From an uncultured Paracoccaceae bacterium (GTDB lineage: Bacteria > Pseudomonadota > Alphaproteobacteria > Rhodobacterales > Rhodobacteraceae): a stretch of DNA of 64,000 nt. The first letter of the stretch is position 1. Each line of letters begins with the position of its first letter. Of this stretch, positions 33,883 to 42,552 are shown in pieces. The notes under the pieces are model-generated. The model was not told the DNA's origin, did not search any database, and was given only the letters and a program-made list of their open reading frames with translations. The stretch spans positions 310,001 through 374,000 of the forward strand of contig CAKZRP010000037.1 of NCBI GenBank assembly GCA_937146765.1, read 5' to 3'. The position numbers and the translations under genes were made by a program.

Positions 33883-35046
33883 TCACAATGTCCTCGCAAT
33901 CAGCTCTTTCATGATCTCATTGGTGCCACCGTAGATCCGCTGCACCCTTGCGTCTGTCCACATTTCCGCAACTGCGTATTCCTGCATGAACCCGTAGCCA
34001 CCGTGCAGTTGCAGGCAGTCGTCCAGCACCGCGCCCTGGGTGTCGGTGATCCAGTATTTTGCCATCGCGGCCTTCTCGACGCTGAGCTCTCCCCGCAGGT
34101 GTTCGACCATACATTCGTCCAAGAAAGCGCGCGCGACCTTTGCGCGGGTCAGGCACTCGGCAAGTTTGAAGCGAGTGTTTTGAAACTGCGTCAGCGGACC
34201 GCCAAAGGCCTCGCGTTCCTTGCAATAGGACACCGTGCGCTCCACCGCGCCCTGCATGGCGCCGACCGCACCGCAGGCGATGATCAGACGTTCCTGCGGT
34301 AGCTGCTGCATCATCTGATAAAAGCCCTGACCCTCGGTGCCACCGAGGATGTTTTCAGGCGGGATCGGCACATTGTCGAAGAACAGCTCGGAGGTATCCG
34401 CCGCATGCAGGCCTATCTTGTCGAGGTTGCGACCCCGGCTGAAACCTTCGGCCCCGTCAGTCTCCAATCCGACCAAAGAAATCCCCTTGGCGCCCAAGGA
34501 GGGATCGGTTTTCGACGCCACCAGGATCAGATTCGCGTGCTGGCCATTGGTGATGAAGGTCTTCTGCCCGGACAGGCGATAAACGTTCCCGTCGCGGATG
34601 GCCTTCGTCTTGATCGCCTGCACGTCCGACCCGGTTGAGGGCTCGGTCATCGCCAGCGCCCCGACCAGCTCGCCGCTGACCATCTTGGGCAGCCAGCGCT
34701 GTTTCTGCTCTTCGGTGCCATAGGACAGGATGTAATGCGCCACGATGCCGGAGTGGATCCCATGGCCCCAGCTGGCCAGATTGGCACGGCTCGCCTCGAT
34801 CAGGATCGCTGCCTCATGGCCGAAATCGCCGCCGGGTCCGCCGTATTCCTCGGGGATCGAGGGGCAGAGAAGGCCCAGCTCCCCCGCCTGCGCCCAGGTC
34901 GCGCGATCCATCTCGCCCTGTTTGCGCCAGCGTTCAAACTGGGGCGCCCATTCGGTGGTGATGAAGCTCTCGGTCATATCGGCGAGCATCTTGTGCTCGT
35001 CGGTCATCCAGGCGGATGCCTTGCGGAAATCCAACTCTGCGCTCAT
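33883..35046 (-). CDS. Acyl-CoA dehydrogenase, long-chain (LCAD) type
   Basis: A 387-aa FAD acyl-CoA dehydrogenase making the trans-2-enoyl-CoA that FadJ hydrates. The FAD and substrate segment [10 protein letters not shown] is near 132-141, and [10 protein letters not shown] near 159-168. The C-terminus reads [12 protein letters not shown], where medium/short-chain enzymes carry YEGT. The catalytic base would instead be Glu252 in [12 protein letters not shown], the position used by long-chain and isovaleryl-CoA dehydrogenases. This supports long- or branched-chain substrates. It starts 28 bases after the 70-aa gene and follows the second dehydrogenase on the same strand. An inverted repeat pair separates it from GST and the thiolase. 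Confidence 0.92.
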   Translation of the reverse strand: MSAELDFRKASAWMTDEHKMLADMTESFITTEWAPQFERWRKQGEMDRATWAQAGELGLLCPSIPEEYGGPGGDFGHEAAILIEASRANLASWGHGIHSGIVAHYILSYGTEEQKQRWLPKMVSGELVGALAMTEPSTGSDVQAIKTKAIRDGNVYRLSGQKTFITNGQHANLILVASKTDPSLGAKGISLVGLETDGAEGFSRGRNLDKIGLHAADTSELFFDNVPIPPENILGGTEGQGFYQMMQQLPQERLIIACGAVGAMQGAVERTVSYCKEREAFGGPLTQFQNTRFKLAECLTRAKVARAFLDECMVEHLRGELSVEKAAMAKYWITDTQGAVLDDCLQLHGGYGFMQEYAVAEMWTDARVQRIYGGTNEIMKELIARTL

Positions 35047-35074
35047 CTCTCTCCCCTTGTCGCCGGCTCTTTGG

Positions 35075-35287
35075 CTAGCGTTTGCGATCCTCCAGCTCGG
35101 CGTTGAACAGCCGCAGCCGGTGGGTCAGGTTTTCCGAATTGGTCACGCTGTCGAAATTCTCGAACAGGAACGACAGCGCCTCTCCCTCGTCCAGACCGGC
35201 CTCTGTGGCAAAACGTTTGAGCCTGCGGTAGCCGTCCTCCGTCATCGCGACGGGAAAGCGGCGGGTCAGGCGAAACCTCTTGGGCAT
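35075..35287 (-). CDS. Small basic protein between the two acyl-CoA dehydrogenases
   Basis: A 70-aa protein ([20 protein letters not shown] start). The N-terminal third is very basic; [39 protein letters not shown] resembles a ribbon-helix-helix layout, with a short strand and then two helices. The C-terminal part ([10 protein letters not shown]) is charged and helical. I do not recognise the family. The ATG at 35287 has a GGATC-type purine stretch upstream. It lies 28 bases before the LCAD-type gene and 92 bases after the larger dehydrogenase, all on one strand, so it belongs to the same transcript. DNA binding is plausible but unproven. Confidence 0.68.
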   Translation of the reverse strand: MPKRFRLTRRFPVAMTEDGYRRLKRFATEAGLDEGEALSFLFENFDSVTNSENLTHRLRLFNAELEDRKR

Positions 35288-35379
35288 ACGTGGATCCTCT
35301 CTTCCAGATGCGCCAACGAGCCGGGGAAGGGACGGGCTGCGCCCCATTAAAGGCGCAGCCCAAGTCGTTGGAACGTTTA

Positions 35380-37161
35380 TCAGAACTGGTCTGCGTCCAG
35401 CGCCATCACCGTGCTCGCACCGGTTTCGATGCGGGCCAGGTGCAGCTTGGTCGCGGGCAGCTGACGTGCCATGTAGTAGCGGCCGGTGGCGCGTTTTGTC
35501 TCGTAGAACGCCGCGTCAGAGGTGCCCTCGTCAAGCGCCTTTTGCGCCGCTTTTGCCATCATTGCCCACATCAGGCCGAGGCTGACATGACCGAACATAT
35601 GCATGAAGTCATAAGAGCCGGCGAGGGCGTTGTTGGGGTTCTTCATGCCGTTCTGCATGAAGTACATGCCTGCCGCCTGCAGATCCTTCGAGGCGGCTTT
35701 CAGCGGCTCGATGAAATCCTTGGTGTAGTCTTCGGAGATCTCGGCGTTGTCCTTGCAGAAGGATTTGACCAGATCAAAGAAGGCCATCACGTGCTTGCCG
35801 CCGTCCTGCGCCAGCTTGCGCCCCACGAGGTCGAGCGCCTGCACGCCATTGGCGCCTTCGTAGATCATCGCGATGCGGGCGTCGCGGGTGTATTGCGACA
35901 TGCCCCATTCTTCGATGTAGCCATGGCCGCCGTAGACCTGCTGGGCCTGCACGGTCATGTCATAGCCCTTGTCGGTCAAAAAGCCCTTGATCACCGGAGT
36001 GAGCAGCGAGATCAGACCATCCGCCGCCTTATCCTCGGCGCGGTGGGCGCGGTCGATCATCGTCGCGCCCCAGAGGATAAATGCGCGCGCGCCTTCGACA
36101 AAGCTCTTCTGATCCATCAGGTTGCGGCGAATATCCGGGTGCACGATCAGCGGGTCTGCCGGGCCATCGGGGTTTTTCACGCCGGTGACGTCGCGGCCCT
36201 GCAGGCGGTCCTTGGCGTAGATCACCGCGTTCTGATAGGCGGCCTCGGCCTGTGCCAGACCCTGCATGCCAACGCCCAGACGGGCCTCGTTCATCATGGT
36301 GAACATGGCGCGCATGCCCTTGTGCATCTCGCCCAGGAGCCAGCCGGTCGCCCCGTCGTAGTTCATCACGCAGGTGGAGTTGCCGTGGATGCCCATCTTC
36401 TCTTCGATCTTGCCGACAGAGACGCCATTGCGCTCGCCCGGCGTGCCATCGGCAGTCACGATGAACTTCGGCACGATGAAGAGCGACACGCCCTTGATGC
36501 CTTCGGGGCCGCCGGGGATCTTCGCCAGCACCAGATGGATCACGTTTTCCGACATGTCGTGGTCGCCAGCGGAGATAAAGATCTTCTGGCCGGTGATCTT
36601 GTAGGAGCCATCCTCTTGCGGTTCCGCCTTGGTGCGCATCAGCCCGAGATCGGTGCCGCAATGGGGCTCCGTCAGGTTCATGGTGCCGGTCCACTCGCAA
36701 GAGACCATCTTCGGCAGATAGGTGTCTTTCTGCTCTTCCGTGCCATGCGCCAGAATGGCGGAGGCCGCGCCATGGGTCAGACCCTGATACATGGTAAAGG
36801 CCTGGTTCGCCGCCGAGAAGAATTCGCCCACCGCGGTGCCCATCACGTAAGGCATGTTCTGACCGCCGTATTGTTCCGGCATGTCGAGACCGGTCCAGCC
36901 GCCTTCTTTGACCTGCTCAAAGGCCGCTTTGAAGCCAGTCGGCGTGTAGACCACGCCGTTTTCCAGCCGACAGCCCTCGGTGTCGCCGACGGCGTTCAGG
37001 GGATGCAGCACTTCGCTCGCGATCTTGCCGGCCTCTTCCAGAACCGCGCCGGTGAACTCCGGCTCCAGCTCCTCATAGCCGGGAATGCCTGCGTCTTTGA
37101 TGTTCAGTACGTCATGCAGAACAAACTGAGTGTCCTTGGTGGGGGCGGTATAGCTCGGCAT
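35380..37161 (-). CDS. Acyl-CoA dehydrogenase, DmdC/FadE-like (long form)
   Basis: A 593-aa flavin acyl-CoA dehydrogenase of the long group that includes DmdC, the methylthiopropionyl-CoA dehydrogenase of marine bacteria, and several fatty acyl-CoA enzymes. [12 protein letters not shown] (162-173) and [14 protein letters not shown] line the FAD site; the catalytic base is Glu435 in [14 protein letters not shown]; the 150-residue C-terminal extension is typical. Roseobacters carry several paralogues, so DmdC function cannot be claimed. The full gene set nearby (thiolase, FadJ) argues for ordinary beta-oxidation. It starts 49 bases after the MerR gene on the same strand. The start [19 protein letters not shown] fits the family. 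Confidence 0.91.
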   Translation of the reverse strand: MPSYTAPTKDTQFVLHDVLNIKDAGIPGYEELEPEFTGAVLEEAGKIASEVLHPLNAVGDTEGCRLENGVVYTPTGFKAAFEQVKEGGWTGLDMPEQYGGQNMPYVMGTAVGEFFSAANQAFTMYQGLTHGAASAILAHGTEEQKDTYLPKMVSCEWTGTMNLTEPHCGTDLGLMRTKAEPQEDGSYKITGQKIFISAGDHDMSENVIHLVLAKIPGGPEGIKGVSLFIVPKFIVTADGTPGERNGVSVGKIEEKMGIHGNSTCVMNYDGATGWLLGEMHKGMRAMFTMMNEARLGVGMQGLAQAEAAYQNAVIYAKDRLQGRDVTGVKNPDGPADPLIVHPDIRRNLMDQKSFVEGARAFILWGATMIDRAHRAEDKAADGLISLLTPVIKGFLTDKGYDMTVQAQQVYGGHGYIEEWGMSQYTRDARIAMIYEGANGVQALDLVGRKLAQDGGKHVMAFFDLVKSFCKDNAEISEDYTKDFIEPLKAASKDLQAAGMYFMQNGMKNPNNALAGSYDFMHMFGHVSLGLMWAMMAKAAQKALDEGTSDAAFYETKRATGRYYMARQLPATKLHLARIETGASTVMALDADQF

Positions 37162-37210
37162 CGCGGTCCTCCTACTTTGATATGGAGCGTGTTTCGGTCG
37201 GGCGGGGCTG

Positions 37211-37621
37211 TTATTCAGCCGCCCGGTTGGAATTGCGCATCGAGGCGATCATTTTCTCGCCCCACTTGAGCTGATCCTTGAGGTCGTCGATCGCCTCGGT
37301 CAGCTCGTCGCGCTGCCGCTCCATATCGGCCAGGCGGTCCTGGGCGATCTCATAGGTGCGGCTCAATTGGGTCAGTTGCTGGTCCCCCATATGGTAGAGG
37401 TCCAGAAGCTGGCGGATTTCCTCGAGGCTGAAGCCAAAGCGCTTGCCGCGCAGGATCAGCTTGAGGCGGGCGCGGTCGCGCTTGGTGAAGAGCCGCTTCT
37501 GTCCGTCGCGGATGGGAAACAGCAGCTCCTTGGCTTCGTAAAATCGCAACGTGCGCGGGGTGACCGCGAATTCGTCGCACATTTCGCGAATGGATTTGGT
37601 GTCTTCACTCATGTCACTCAT
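37211..37621 (-). CDS. MerR-family regulator heading the acyl-CoA dehydrogenase operon
   Basis: A 136-aa MerR-type regulator. The winged helix ([20 protein letters not shown], about 12-31) is followed by a second DNA-contact helix ([20 protein letters not shown]) and a coiled coil of about 50 residues ([20 protein letters not shown]) for dimer formation. It lacks the cysteine-rich ligand site of metal sensors. MerR proteins of this kind (LiuR type) control fatty-acid and branched-chain acid degradation in proteobacteria. Being the first gene before the acyl-CoA dehydrogenase by 49 bases, it probably regulates this block. A start three codons downstream is also possible. ACGT-core sites crowd its promoter. 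Confidence 0.88.
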   Translation of the reverse strand: MSDMSEDTKSIREMCDEFAVTPRTLRFYEAKELLFPIRDGQKRLFTKRDRARLKLILRGKRFGFSLEEIRQLLDLYHMGDQQLTQLSRTYEIAQDRLADMERQRDELTEAIDDLKDQLKWGEKMIASMRNSNRAAE

Positions 37622-37645
37622 GGGGCGTCACTCAGATGTTGCTTT

Positions 37646-37775
37646 ACGTTGGCTTCGTCTGCGTCAACCTTGGCGGCTCTCCAACAGAGTTACAACATGA
37701 ACTTGACGTTTACGTAACTTCGACGCCGCGTCACTTTAAGGGGTGACGTGGTGGCAGGTCTGTCTGACGTAACGT
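37646..37775. promoter_or_regulatory. Cluster of six ACGT cores upstream of the MerR gene
   Basis: ACGT occurs at 37646, 37706, 37712, 37746, 37767 and 37772, including the close pairs GACGTTTACGTAAC (37705-37718) and GACGTAACGTTC (37766-37777). LiuR-type MerR regulators bind ACGT-cored inverted repeats. The 309-base gap between the two MerR genes contains no gene; this cluster is its main content. Confidence 0.5.
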
Positions 37776-37930
37776 TCCGGGAGAGGGTGGCAAAAACCGG
37801 CCGTGAGGCAGGCCAGCTATGCGCCAGAAAACGCGCATAAAAAGACCGGCTGCGAGCGGTGTCGGAGCCGGTCATGCGGAGGGGCAGGTGCCCTCGCTAT
37901 CGTAAAGTCGTCAGGCTTTCGGGGCCCGCT

Positions 37931-38299
37931 TCAGGGGATCAGATCCAGCGTCACCCGGCGCAGTTCCGTCAGTTCGGCCATGGCCTCGTCAATCTGCTGG
38001 CGCTGATGCTCCAGCTCCTTCAGCTGCCGGTCCGCCATCTCGATGAAGGCGCGATTCTGCGCCTCGTCGCCTTCCTTGTCGTAGATCAGCAGCCATTGGC
38101 GGATCTCTTCCAGCTGGAAGCCGAACTTGCGTCCGCGCAGGATCAGCTTCATCCGGGCCACTTCGCGGGCACCGTAGAACCGCGACCGCCCCTGGCGTTC
38201 CGGTTGCAACAGCTCGATGTATTCATAATACCGGAGGGTGCGCGGGGTTACATCGAACTCGGCGCACATCTCCTTGAATGACAGTTTTTTCTCGGTCAT
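37931..38299 (-). CDS. Second MerR-family regulator
   Basis: A 122-aa MerR-type protein, clearly a paralogue of the neighbour at 37211: FKEMCAEFDVTPRTLRYYEYIELL, then MKLILRGRKFGFQLEEIRQWL, then a shorter coiled coil (LKELEHQRQQIDEAMAELTEL). The ATG at 38299 (MTEKKLSF) opens the domain; a longer reading would run antisense into the thioesterase gene. It is divergent from the two thioesterase genes and upstream, on the same strand, of the other MerR gene with a 309-base gap. It probably controls either the thioesterases or the fatty-acid block. The duplication suggests overlapping control. Confidence 0.87.
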   Translation of the reverse strand: MTEKKLSFKEMCAEFDVTPRTLRYYEYIELLQPERQGRSRFYGAREVARMKLILRGRKFGFQLEEIRQWLLIYDKEGDEAQNRAFIEMADRQLKELEHQRQQIDEAMAELTELRRVTLDLIP

Positions 38300-38422
38300 C
38301 CACGTCCTCCCTTGCGGGCAACCTAAGCAACTGAACCGAGCGGTGCAACGGGGAGTTTCGCAAGCCTTGCGCTTTGCCCCCTTCGGCGGAATAAATGAGA
38401 CCAGAGCCGCAAGGAGCATGTG

Positions 38423-38845
38423 ATGGCAGACAAGACCCAACTGGCGCGCCAGTTCATCGAGGCGATCCCGCATTCGCGCGCGCTGGGGATGGAGTTGACC
38501 GAGATCGGCGAGGGCCGTGCGGTGATCGTGATGCCCTACGACAAGAAGCTGATCGGCGATCCGGAGACCGGCGTGATCCACGGCGGCGCGGTTTCGGCCC
38601 TGATGGACACCTGCTGCGGCGCGGCGGTGATGAGCCATCCGAGCGCGCCCTCCAGTACGGCGACGATTGACCTCAGGATCGATTACATGCGCGCGGCCAC
38701 GCCGGGGCAGACCATTCGCACCACGGCGACCTGTCACCACATCACCCGCAACGTTGCCTTTGTGCGCGCGGTGGCCACCGATGACGAGACCGAGACCCCC
38801 GTCGCCACCGCCAATGGCGCCTTCACCGTGGAACTGAAGTCATGA
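38423..38845 (+). CDS. Hotdog-fold thioesterase (PaaI-like), first of a pair
   Basis: A 140-aa hotdog-fold thioesterase of the PaaI/YdiI kind, hydrolysing acyl-CoA. The substrate loop and helix IHGGAVSALMDTCCG (about 51-65) is the family signature, followed by the strand ATIDLRIDYMRAATPGQTI. The ATG at 38423 has AAGGAG six bases upstream; a GTG one codon earlier is the alternative. Its stop overlaps the next gene by ATGA, so the two are co-translated and may form a heteromer. It is divergent from a MerR gene, which suggests control by that protein. The substrate is unknown. Confidence 0.88.
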   Translation: MADKTQLARQFIEAIPHSRALGMELTEIGEGRAVIVMPYDKKLIGDPETGVIHGGAVSALMDTCCGAAVMSHPSAPSSTATIDLRIDYMRAATPGQTIRTTATCHHITRNVAFVRAVATDDETETPVATANGAFTVELKS

Positions 38846-39360
38846 GCCGCCCGCGTCCCGAACCCGTACAAGTGGTCAAGCAACGCCGCGATGCGGCCCT
38901 CGCGGCGCTGGTGGAATCGGTGCCCTACATCGGCTTTCTCGGCATCACCTTCGAGCGGCGCGGCGATGAGCTGACCTCGACCCTGCATTTCCACGACACT
39001 CTGATCGGCAACCCCTTCCTGCCCGCCATTCACGGCGGCGCCACGGCGGCCTTTCTCGAGGTCACTTCGGTCATCACCCTGCAATGGTTCCACCTCTGGC
39101 CCCAGTTTGAAAGCGGCGAGTTGGATGTGGAGACGATGACCGCCGGCCAGATGCCGCGCCTGCCGAAGACGATTGATTTCACAGTCGACTACCTGCGTTC
39201 CGGCCTGCCGCGCGACTCCTATGCGCGCGCCACGGTGAACCGCTCCGGGCGGCGCTATGCCTCGGTGCATGTGGCGGCCTGGCAGGATCATAAGGACAAG
39301 CTCTTTGCCCAGGCGACGGGTCATTTCCTGATGCCGCAGGAGCGCAGCTCCTCAAGCTAA
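38842..39360 (+). CDS. Hotdog-fold thioesterase, second of a pair
   Basis: A 172-aa hotdog-fold protein coupled to the first thioesterase by a 4-base ATGA overlap. It has the same core (LIGNPFLPAIHGGATAAFLEVT, then TIDFTVDYLRSGLPRDSYARATV) but about 30 extra N-terminal residues (MSRPRPEPVQVVKQRRDA). The extra loop QFESGELDVETM between helix and strand is not in the first copy. The duplication with divergence suggests one catalytic and one structural partner, or two substrate ranges. A MATE transporter gene starts 42 bases later on the same strand. Confidence 0.86.
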   Translation: MSRPRPEPVQVVKQRRDAALAALVESVPYIGFLGITFERRGDELTSTLHFHDTLIGNPFLPAIHGGATAAFLEVTSVITLQWFHLWPQFESGELDVETMTAGQMPRLPKTIDFTVDYLRSGLPRDSYARATVNRSGRRYASVHVAAWQDHKDKLFAQATGHFLMPQERSSSS

Positions 39361-39402
39361 GCCCCGCGGTCCAAGGCTCATTTCGTTTAAGGAAGTCCCA
39401 GG

Positions 39403-40719
39403 ATGTCAGAGGCCACAGGCCCGATCACCCATGCTCGGGTGCTGAAGATCGCCCTGCCGATTGTTCTCTCTAATGCTACCGTGCCGATCCTTGGCGCGGT
39501 GGATACCGGCGTGGTCGGGCAGCTGGGCGAGGCGGCTCCGATCGGTGCGGTCGGCATCGGTGCGGTGATCCTGTCGACCATTTACTGGGTCTTTGGCTTT
39601 TTGCGGATGGGCACCACCGGGCTGGCCGCGCAGGCGCGCGGCGCAGGCGATGAGGCCGAGACCGGCGCGCTCCTGATGCGCGGGCTGATCCTAGCGGGCG
39701 GGGCGGGGCTGTTCTTCATCCTGGCGCAGGCCCTGGTGTTCCGAGGGGCCTTTGCTTTGGCGCCCGCCAGTCCCGAGGTGGAGGGGCTGGCGCGGCAGTA
39801 TCTCGAGATCCGCATCTGGGGCGCGCCTGCGACCATTGCGCTTTATGCGGTCACCGGCTGGCTCATTGCGATGGAGAAGACACGCGGTGTCTTCCTGCTG
39901 CAGATCTGGATGAACGGGCTCAATATCCTGCTCGATCTCTGGTTCGTACTGGGACTCGGCTGGGGCATCGAGGGCGTGGCAATCGCGACGTTGATCGCGG
40001 AATGGTCGGGGCTGGCCCTTGGGCTTTGGTTCTGTGGGTCCGCCTTTGCAGGGAGCCAGTGGCACGACTGGGTGCGGATCTTCGACCGGGCGCGGATCAA
40101 GCGAATGATGGCGGTGAATGGCGACATCATGGTGCGCTCGGTGCTGCTGACGGTCTCCTTTACCACCTTCCTGTTCATCGGGGCGGATTTCGGCGATGTG
40201 ACCCTGGCTGCCAATCAGGTGCTGATCCAGTTCCTGGAGATCACGGCCTTTGCCCTTGACGGTTTCGCCTTCAGCGCCGAGGCGCTGGTGGGGGGTGCGG
40301 TGGGGGCGCGCGATCCCGGAAGATTGCGACAGGCGGCGCGGGTCTCCGGCCTTTGGGGGCTGGTCTTCGCCCTCGGCCTGACGGTGGGATTTGCGCTTTC
40401 GGGGCCTCTGGTGGTCGACCTGATGACCACGGCGCCGGAGGTACGCGAAGCGGCGCGTCTCTACCTGATCTGGGTGGTGCTGGGCCCGCTGCTGAGCGTG
40501 GCGAGCTATATGTTCGATGGCATCTACATCGGTGCCACCTGGACTCGCGACATGCGGATCGCGATGATCCAGTCGGTGAGCCTCTATGTCGTCGCACTGG
40601 CGGTGCTGGTGCCGCTGATGGGCAACCACGGGCTGTGGCTGGCGTTGATGGTCCTGAACCTGGCGCGGGCGGTCACCCTGGGGTGGCGCTATCCGCGTCT
40701 TGAGGCTGCGGTTGCCTGA
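39403..40719 (+). CDS. MATE-family efflux transporter
   Basis: A 438-aa multidrug and toxin extrusion transporter with twelve membrane helices in two homologous halves, exporting cationic or other compounds using an Na+ or H+ gradient. It is of the DinF-like bacterial branch (VLSNATVPILGAVDTGVVGQLG near the N-terminus, AEALVGGAVGARDPGRLRQAA in the second half). GGAAG lies just upstream of the ATG at 39403. It follows the thioesterase pair by 42 bases and may share their transcript. The substrate cannot be read from sequence. A hairpin-rich repeat follows in the gap before the convergent pyrD. Confidence 0.9.
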   Translation: MSEATGPITHARVLKIALPIVLSNATVPILGAVDTGVVGQLGEAAPIGAVGIGAVILSTIYWVFGFLRMGTTGLAAQARGAGDEAETGALLMRGLILAGGAGLFFILAQALVFRGAFALAPASPEVEGLARQYLEIRIWGAPATIALYAVTGWLIAMEKTRGVFLLQIWMNGLNILLDLWFVLGLGWGIEGVAIATLIAEWSGLALGLWFCGSAFAGSQWHDWVRIFDRARIKRMMAVNGDIMVRSVLLTVSFTTFLFIGADFGDVTLAANQVLIQFLEITAFALDGFAFSAEALVGGAVGARDPGRLRQAARVSGLWGLVFALGLTVGFALSGPLVVDLMTTAPEVREAARLYLIWVVLGPLLSVASYMFDGIYIGATWTRDMRIAMIQSVSLYVVALAVLVPLMGNHGLWLALMVLNLARAVTLGWRYPRLEAAVA

Positions 40720-40745
40720 CCTGTCTCGCACCGTTCCTAAGCGGA

Positions 40746-40892
40746 GATGTGCTGGCGCACATCAGCAGGTATTGCGCTTTGCTTCGCAAATCGCGGTGGG
40801 GCATGGCCGCGCCTCTGGCGCGGCCATGCCGGGCCCAACGGGAGGGGGTGCTTTTTTAAAGCAGCCGCCGACGGGCGGGAGCGCTCCCGCCC
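40746..40892. repeat. Hairpin-rich intergenic element, copy B
   Basis: It fills the gap between the convergent MATE and pyrD genes. Contents are GATGTGC-TGGC-GCACATC (40746-40763); a perfect 13-bp stem with a TCT loop (40801-40813 with 40817-40829); GCCGGGCCCAACG; and a perfect 20-bp palindrome at 40873-40892 whose half is GGGCGGGAGC. Read on the minus strand it keeps the order and text of parts of copy A. Confidence 0.72.
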
Positions 40893-40926
40893 TTGTCGGA
40901 GGCGCGCTATATTGGGACAGGTGACC

Positions 40927-41985
40927 TTAGAGCCAGTCGCTGCGCCCGGTGCCGACAGCCTCGCTGACAGTGTGGAAGCCATCGCGCGCCAGCAGTGCAT
41001 CTAGCCCGCGGGCGATCTCGCCCGCCAGCGACAGGCCACCGTAGACCAGCGCGGTATAGAACTGCACCGCCGTGGCCCCGGCGCGAATCTTGGCATAGGC
41101 CTGCTCCGCCGAGGAGATCCCGCCAACGCCGATGATCGGCACCTGACCGTCGAGCCGCGCAGACAATTGCGCCAAGACGCGGGTGGATTTCTCAAACAGT
41201 GGCGCGCCGGAAAGGCCGCCCATTTCGCCCTTGTGCTGGCTCTGCAGACCATCGCGGGCGAGGGTGGTATTGGTGGCGATCACTGCAGAAATCCCGCTCT
41301 CCACCGCGACAGCGGCGATATCGTCGAGACCCGCCTCGTCCAAATCCGGTGCGATCTTGAGGAAGATCGGGATCGGGCGCGCGAGTCCGCGATTGGCCTC
41401 CATCACGCCTGCAAGAAGCGCCGAAAGGGCTGCCTTGCCCTGCAGATCGCGCAGCTTTTCAGTGTTGGGCGAGGAGACATTGACGGTGGCGAAATCCAGA
41501 TGCGCGCCGCAATGGCTCAGCACGTGGGCGAAATCCTGCGCCCGGTCGCTACTGTCCTTGTTGGCCCCGAGGTTGAGGCCGATCACCCCCCCCTTGGGGC
41601 GCTGTGCCAGCCGGGCGCCGATCGCCTCCATGCCTTCGTTATTGAAGCCGAAGCGGTTGATCGCGGCGCGGTCCTCCGTGAGGCGGAAGAGGCGCGGCTT
41701 GGGGTTGCCGGGCTGCGGACGCGGCGTCGCGGCCCCCACTTCGATAAAGCCAAATCCCGCCTCGGAAAGCGGCTTCAGCGCCTCGGCGTTCTTGTCAAAC
41801 CCCGCCGCCAGACCCACCGGGTTCGGCAGCTCCAACCCCGCCACAGTACAAGCCAACCGAGGGGAGGTCACCGGACCGGGGCAAGGTGTCAACCCGGCCT
41901 TCAACGCCTTGATCGACAGGCCATGAGCGGCTTCGGGATCCATGCGGTGCATCACCGCAAGGGCGATTTTCTCGGCGAATGTCAC
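40927..41985 (-). CDS. pyrD: Dihydroorotate dehydrogenase (quinone), class 2
   Basis: PyrD (352 aa) oxidises dihydroorotate to orotate in pyrimidine synthesis, passing electrons to the quinone pool at the inner membrane. The N-terminal helix [23 protein letters not shown] is the membrane-associated extension of class 2. FMN and catalytic sites are [21 protein letters not shown] (the catalytic serine is here) and [19 protein letters not shown]. It is followed by DUF952 in reverse order: the DUF952 stop is 39 bases upstream of its ATG on the same strand, so both may be transcribed together. Full length for the class. Confidence 0.95.
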   Translation of the reverse strand: MTFAEKIALAVMHRMDPEAAHGLSIKALKAGLTPCPGPVTSPRLACTVAGLELPNPVGLAAGFDKNAEALKPLSEAGFGFIEVGAATPRPQPGNPKPRLFRLTEDRAAINRFGFNNEGMEAIGARLAQRPKGGVIGLNLGANKDSSDRAQDFAHVLSHCGAHLDFATVNVSSPNTEKLRDLQGKAALSALLAGVMEANRGLARPIPIFLKIAPDLDEAGLDDIAAVAVESGISAVIATNTTLARDGLQSQHKGEMGGLSGAPLFEKSTRVLAQLSARLDGQVPIIGVGGISSAEQAYAKIRAGATAVQFYTALVYGGLSLAGEIARGLDALLARDGFHTVSEAVGTGRSDWL

Positions 41986-42024
41986 GGGGTGCGTCCTTTG
42001 CGGGTAAGGAGGGAAAGCCGGAGG

Positions 42025-42363
42025 TCAGACCATGGCGGCAGGGAAGCGATGTGCGCCCTCGACCAGAGGCAGCGGTTCGGCCCAGAGCATCTCATCGAGC
42101 CTCAGCGAGCGGTAGAGATGCGGGAACAGGGCGCCGCCGCGCGAGGGTTCCCACTTCAGGGCCTCGCCCAGGGCATCGGCCTCGAAAGCAAGGAGCCAGA
42201 GCCCCTCGGCCCCGGCGAAATGTTTGGCCGCGGTTTCCGCCGCCTGGGTGGCGGTGGAAAAATGGATAAACCCGTCCGCGAGGTCCACGGGCGCGCCTTC
42301 GGTATGGCCGGCGCCCTCAAAAGCGCGCCATTCGTCGTCTCGGAATATCTTGTAGATCAGCAT
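42025..42363 (-). CDS. DUF952 family protein
   Basis: A 112-aa DUF952 protein. The opening MLIYKIFRDDEWRAF, the GAPVDLADGFIHFSTATQ core and LYRSLRLDEMLWAEPLPL are conserved in this family, whose function is not known; members resemble ADP-ribose-binding or glutathione-dependent folds. The ATG at 42363 is the family start; longer reading runs antisense into the 5'-nucleotidase gene. It lies 39 bases ahead of pyrD on the same strand, an arrangement that often recurs in alphaproteobacteria, so a link to pyrimidine metabolism can be suspected but not shown. Confidence 0.88.
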   Translation of the reverse strand: MLIYKIFRDDEWRAFEGAGHTEGAPVDLADGFIHFSTATQAAETAAKHFAGAEGLWLLAFEADALGEALKWEPSRGGALFPHLYRSLRLDEMLWAEPLPLVEGAHRFPAAMV

Positions 42364-42552
42364 GGCTCCCTCTTGCCCGCAGGGCGGCTCCGGCGCAAGG
42401 GCGCTTATGCTTTTGGCAGGGCAAAGTTTCCCCTGCGTCGACACGTGCCTGTCACGTAAGTTTGGTTTTGACTGTTTGGGCAAAGATCCCGAATATCGGT
42501 CGGATAACAACCGCCGGTTCCGGCGGCATAACAAAGGTGAGGGTTTATCATC

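Noticed and set aside
35380..37161. Naming the long acyl-CoA dehydrogenase dmdC
   Set aside because: Roseobacters carry several paralogues of this length, and the neighbours are general beta-oxidation genes, not dmdB or dmdD.
42440..42470. Possible Pho box (CTGTCAC) in front of the 5'-nucleotidase gene
   Set aside because: Only one half-site is present; the second 7-base repeat at 11-base spacing is missing.
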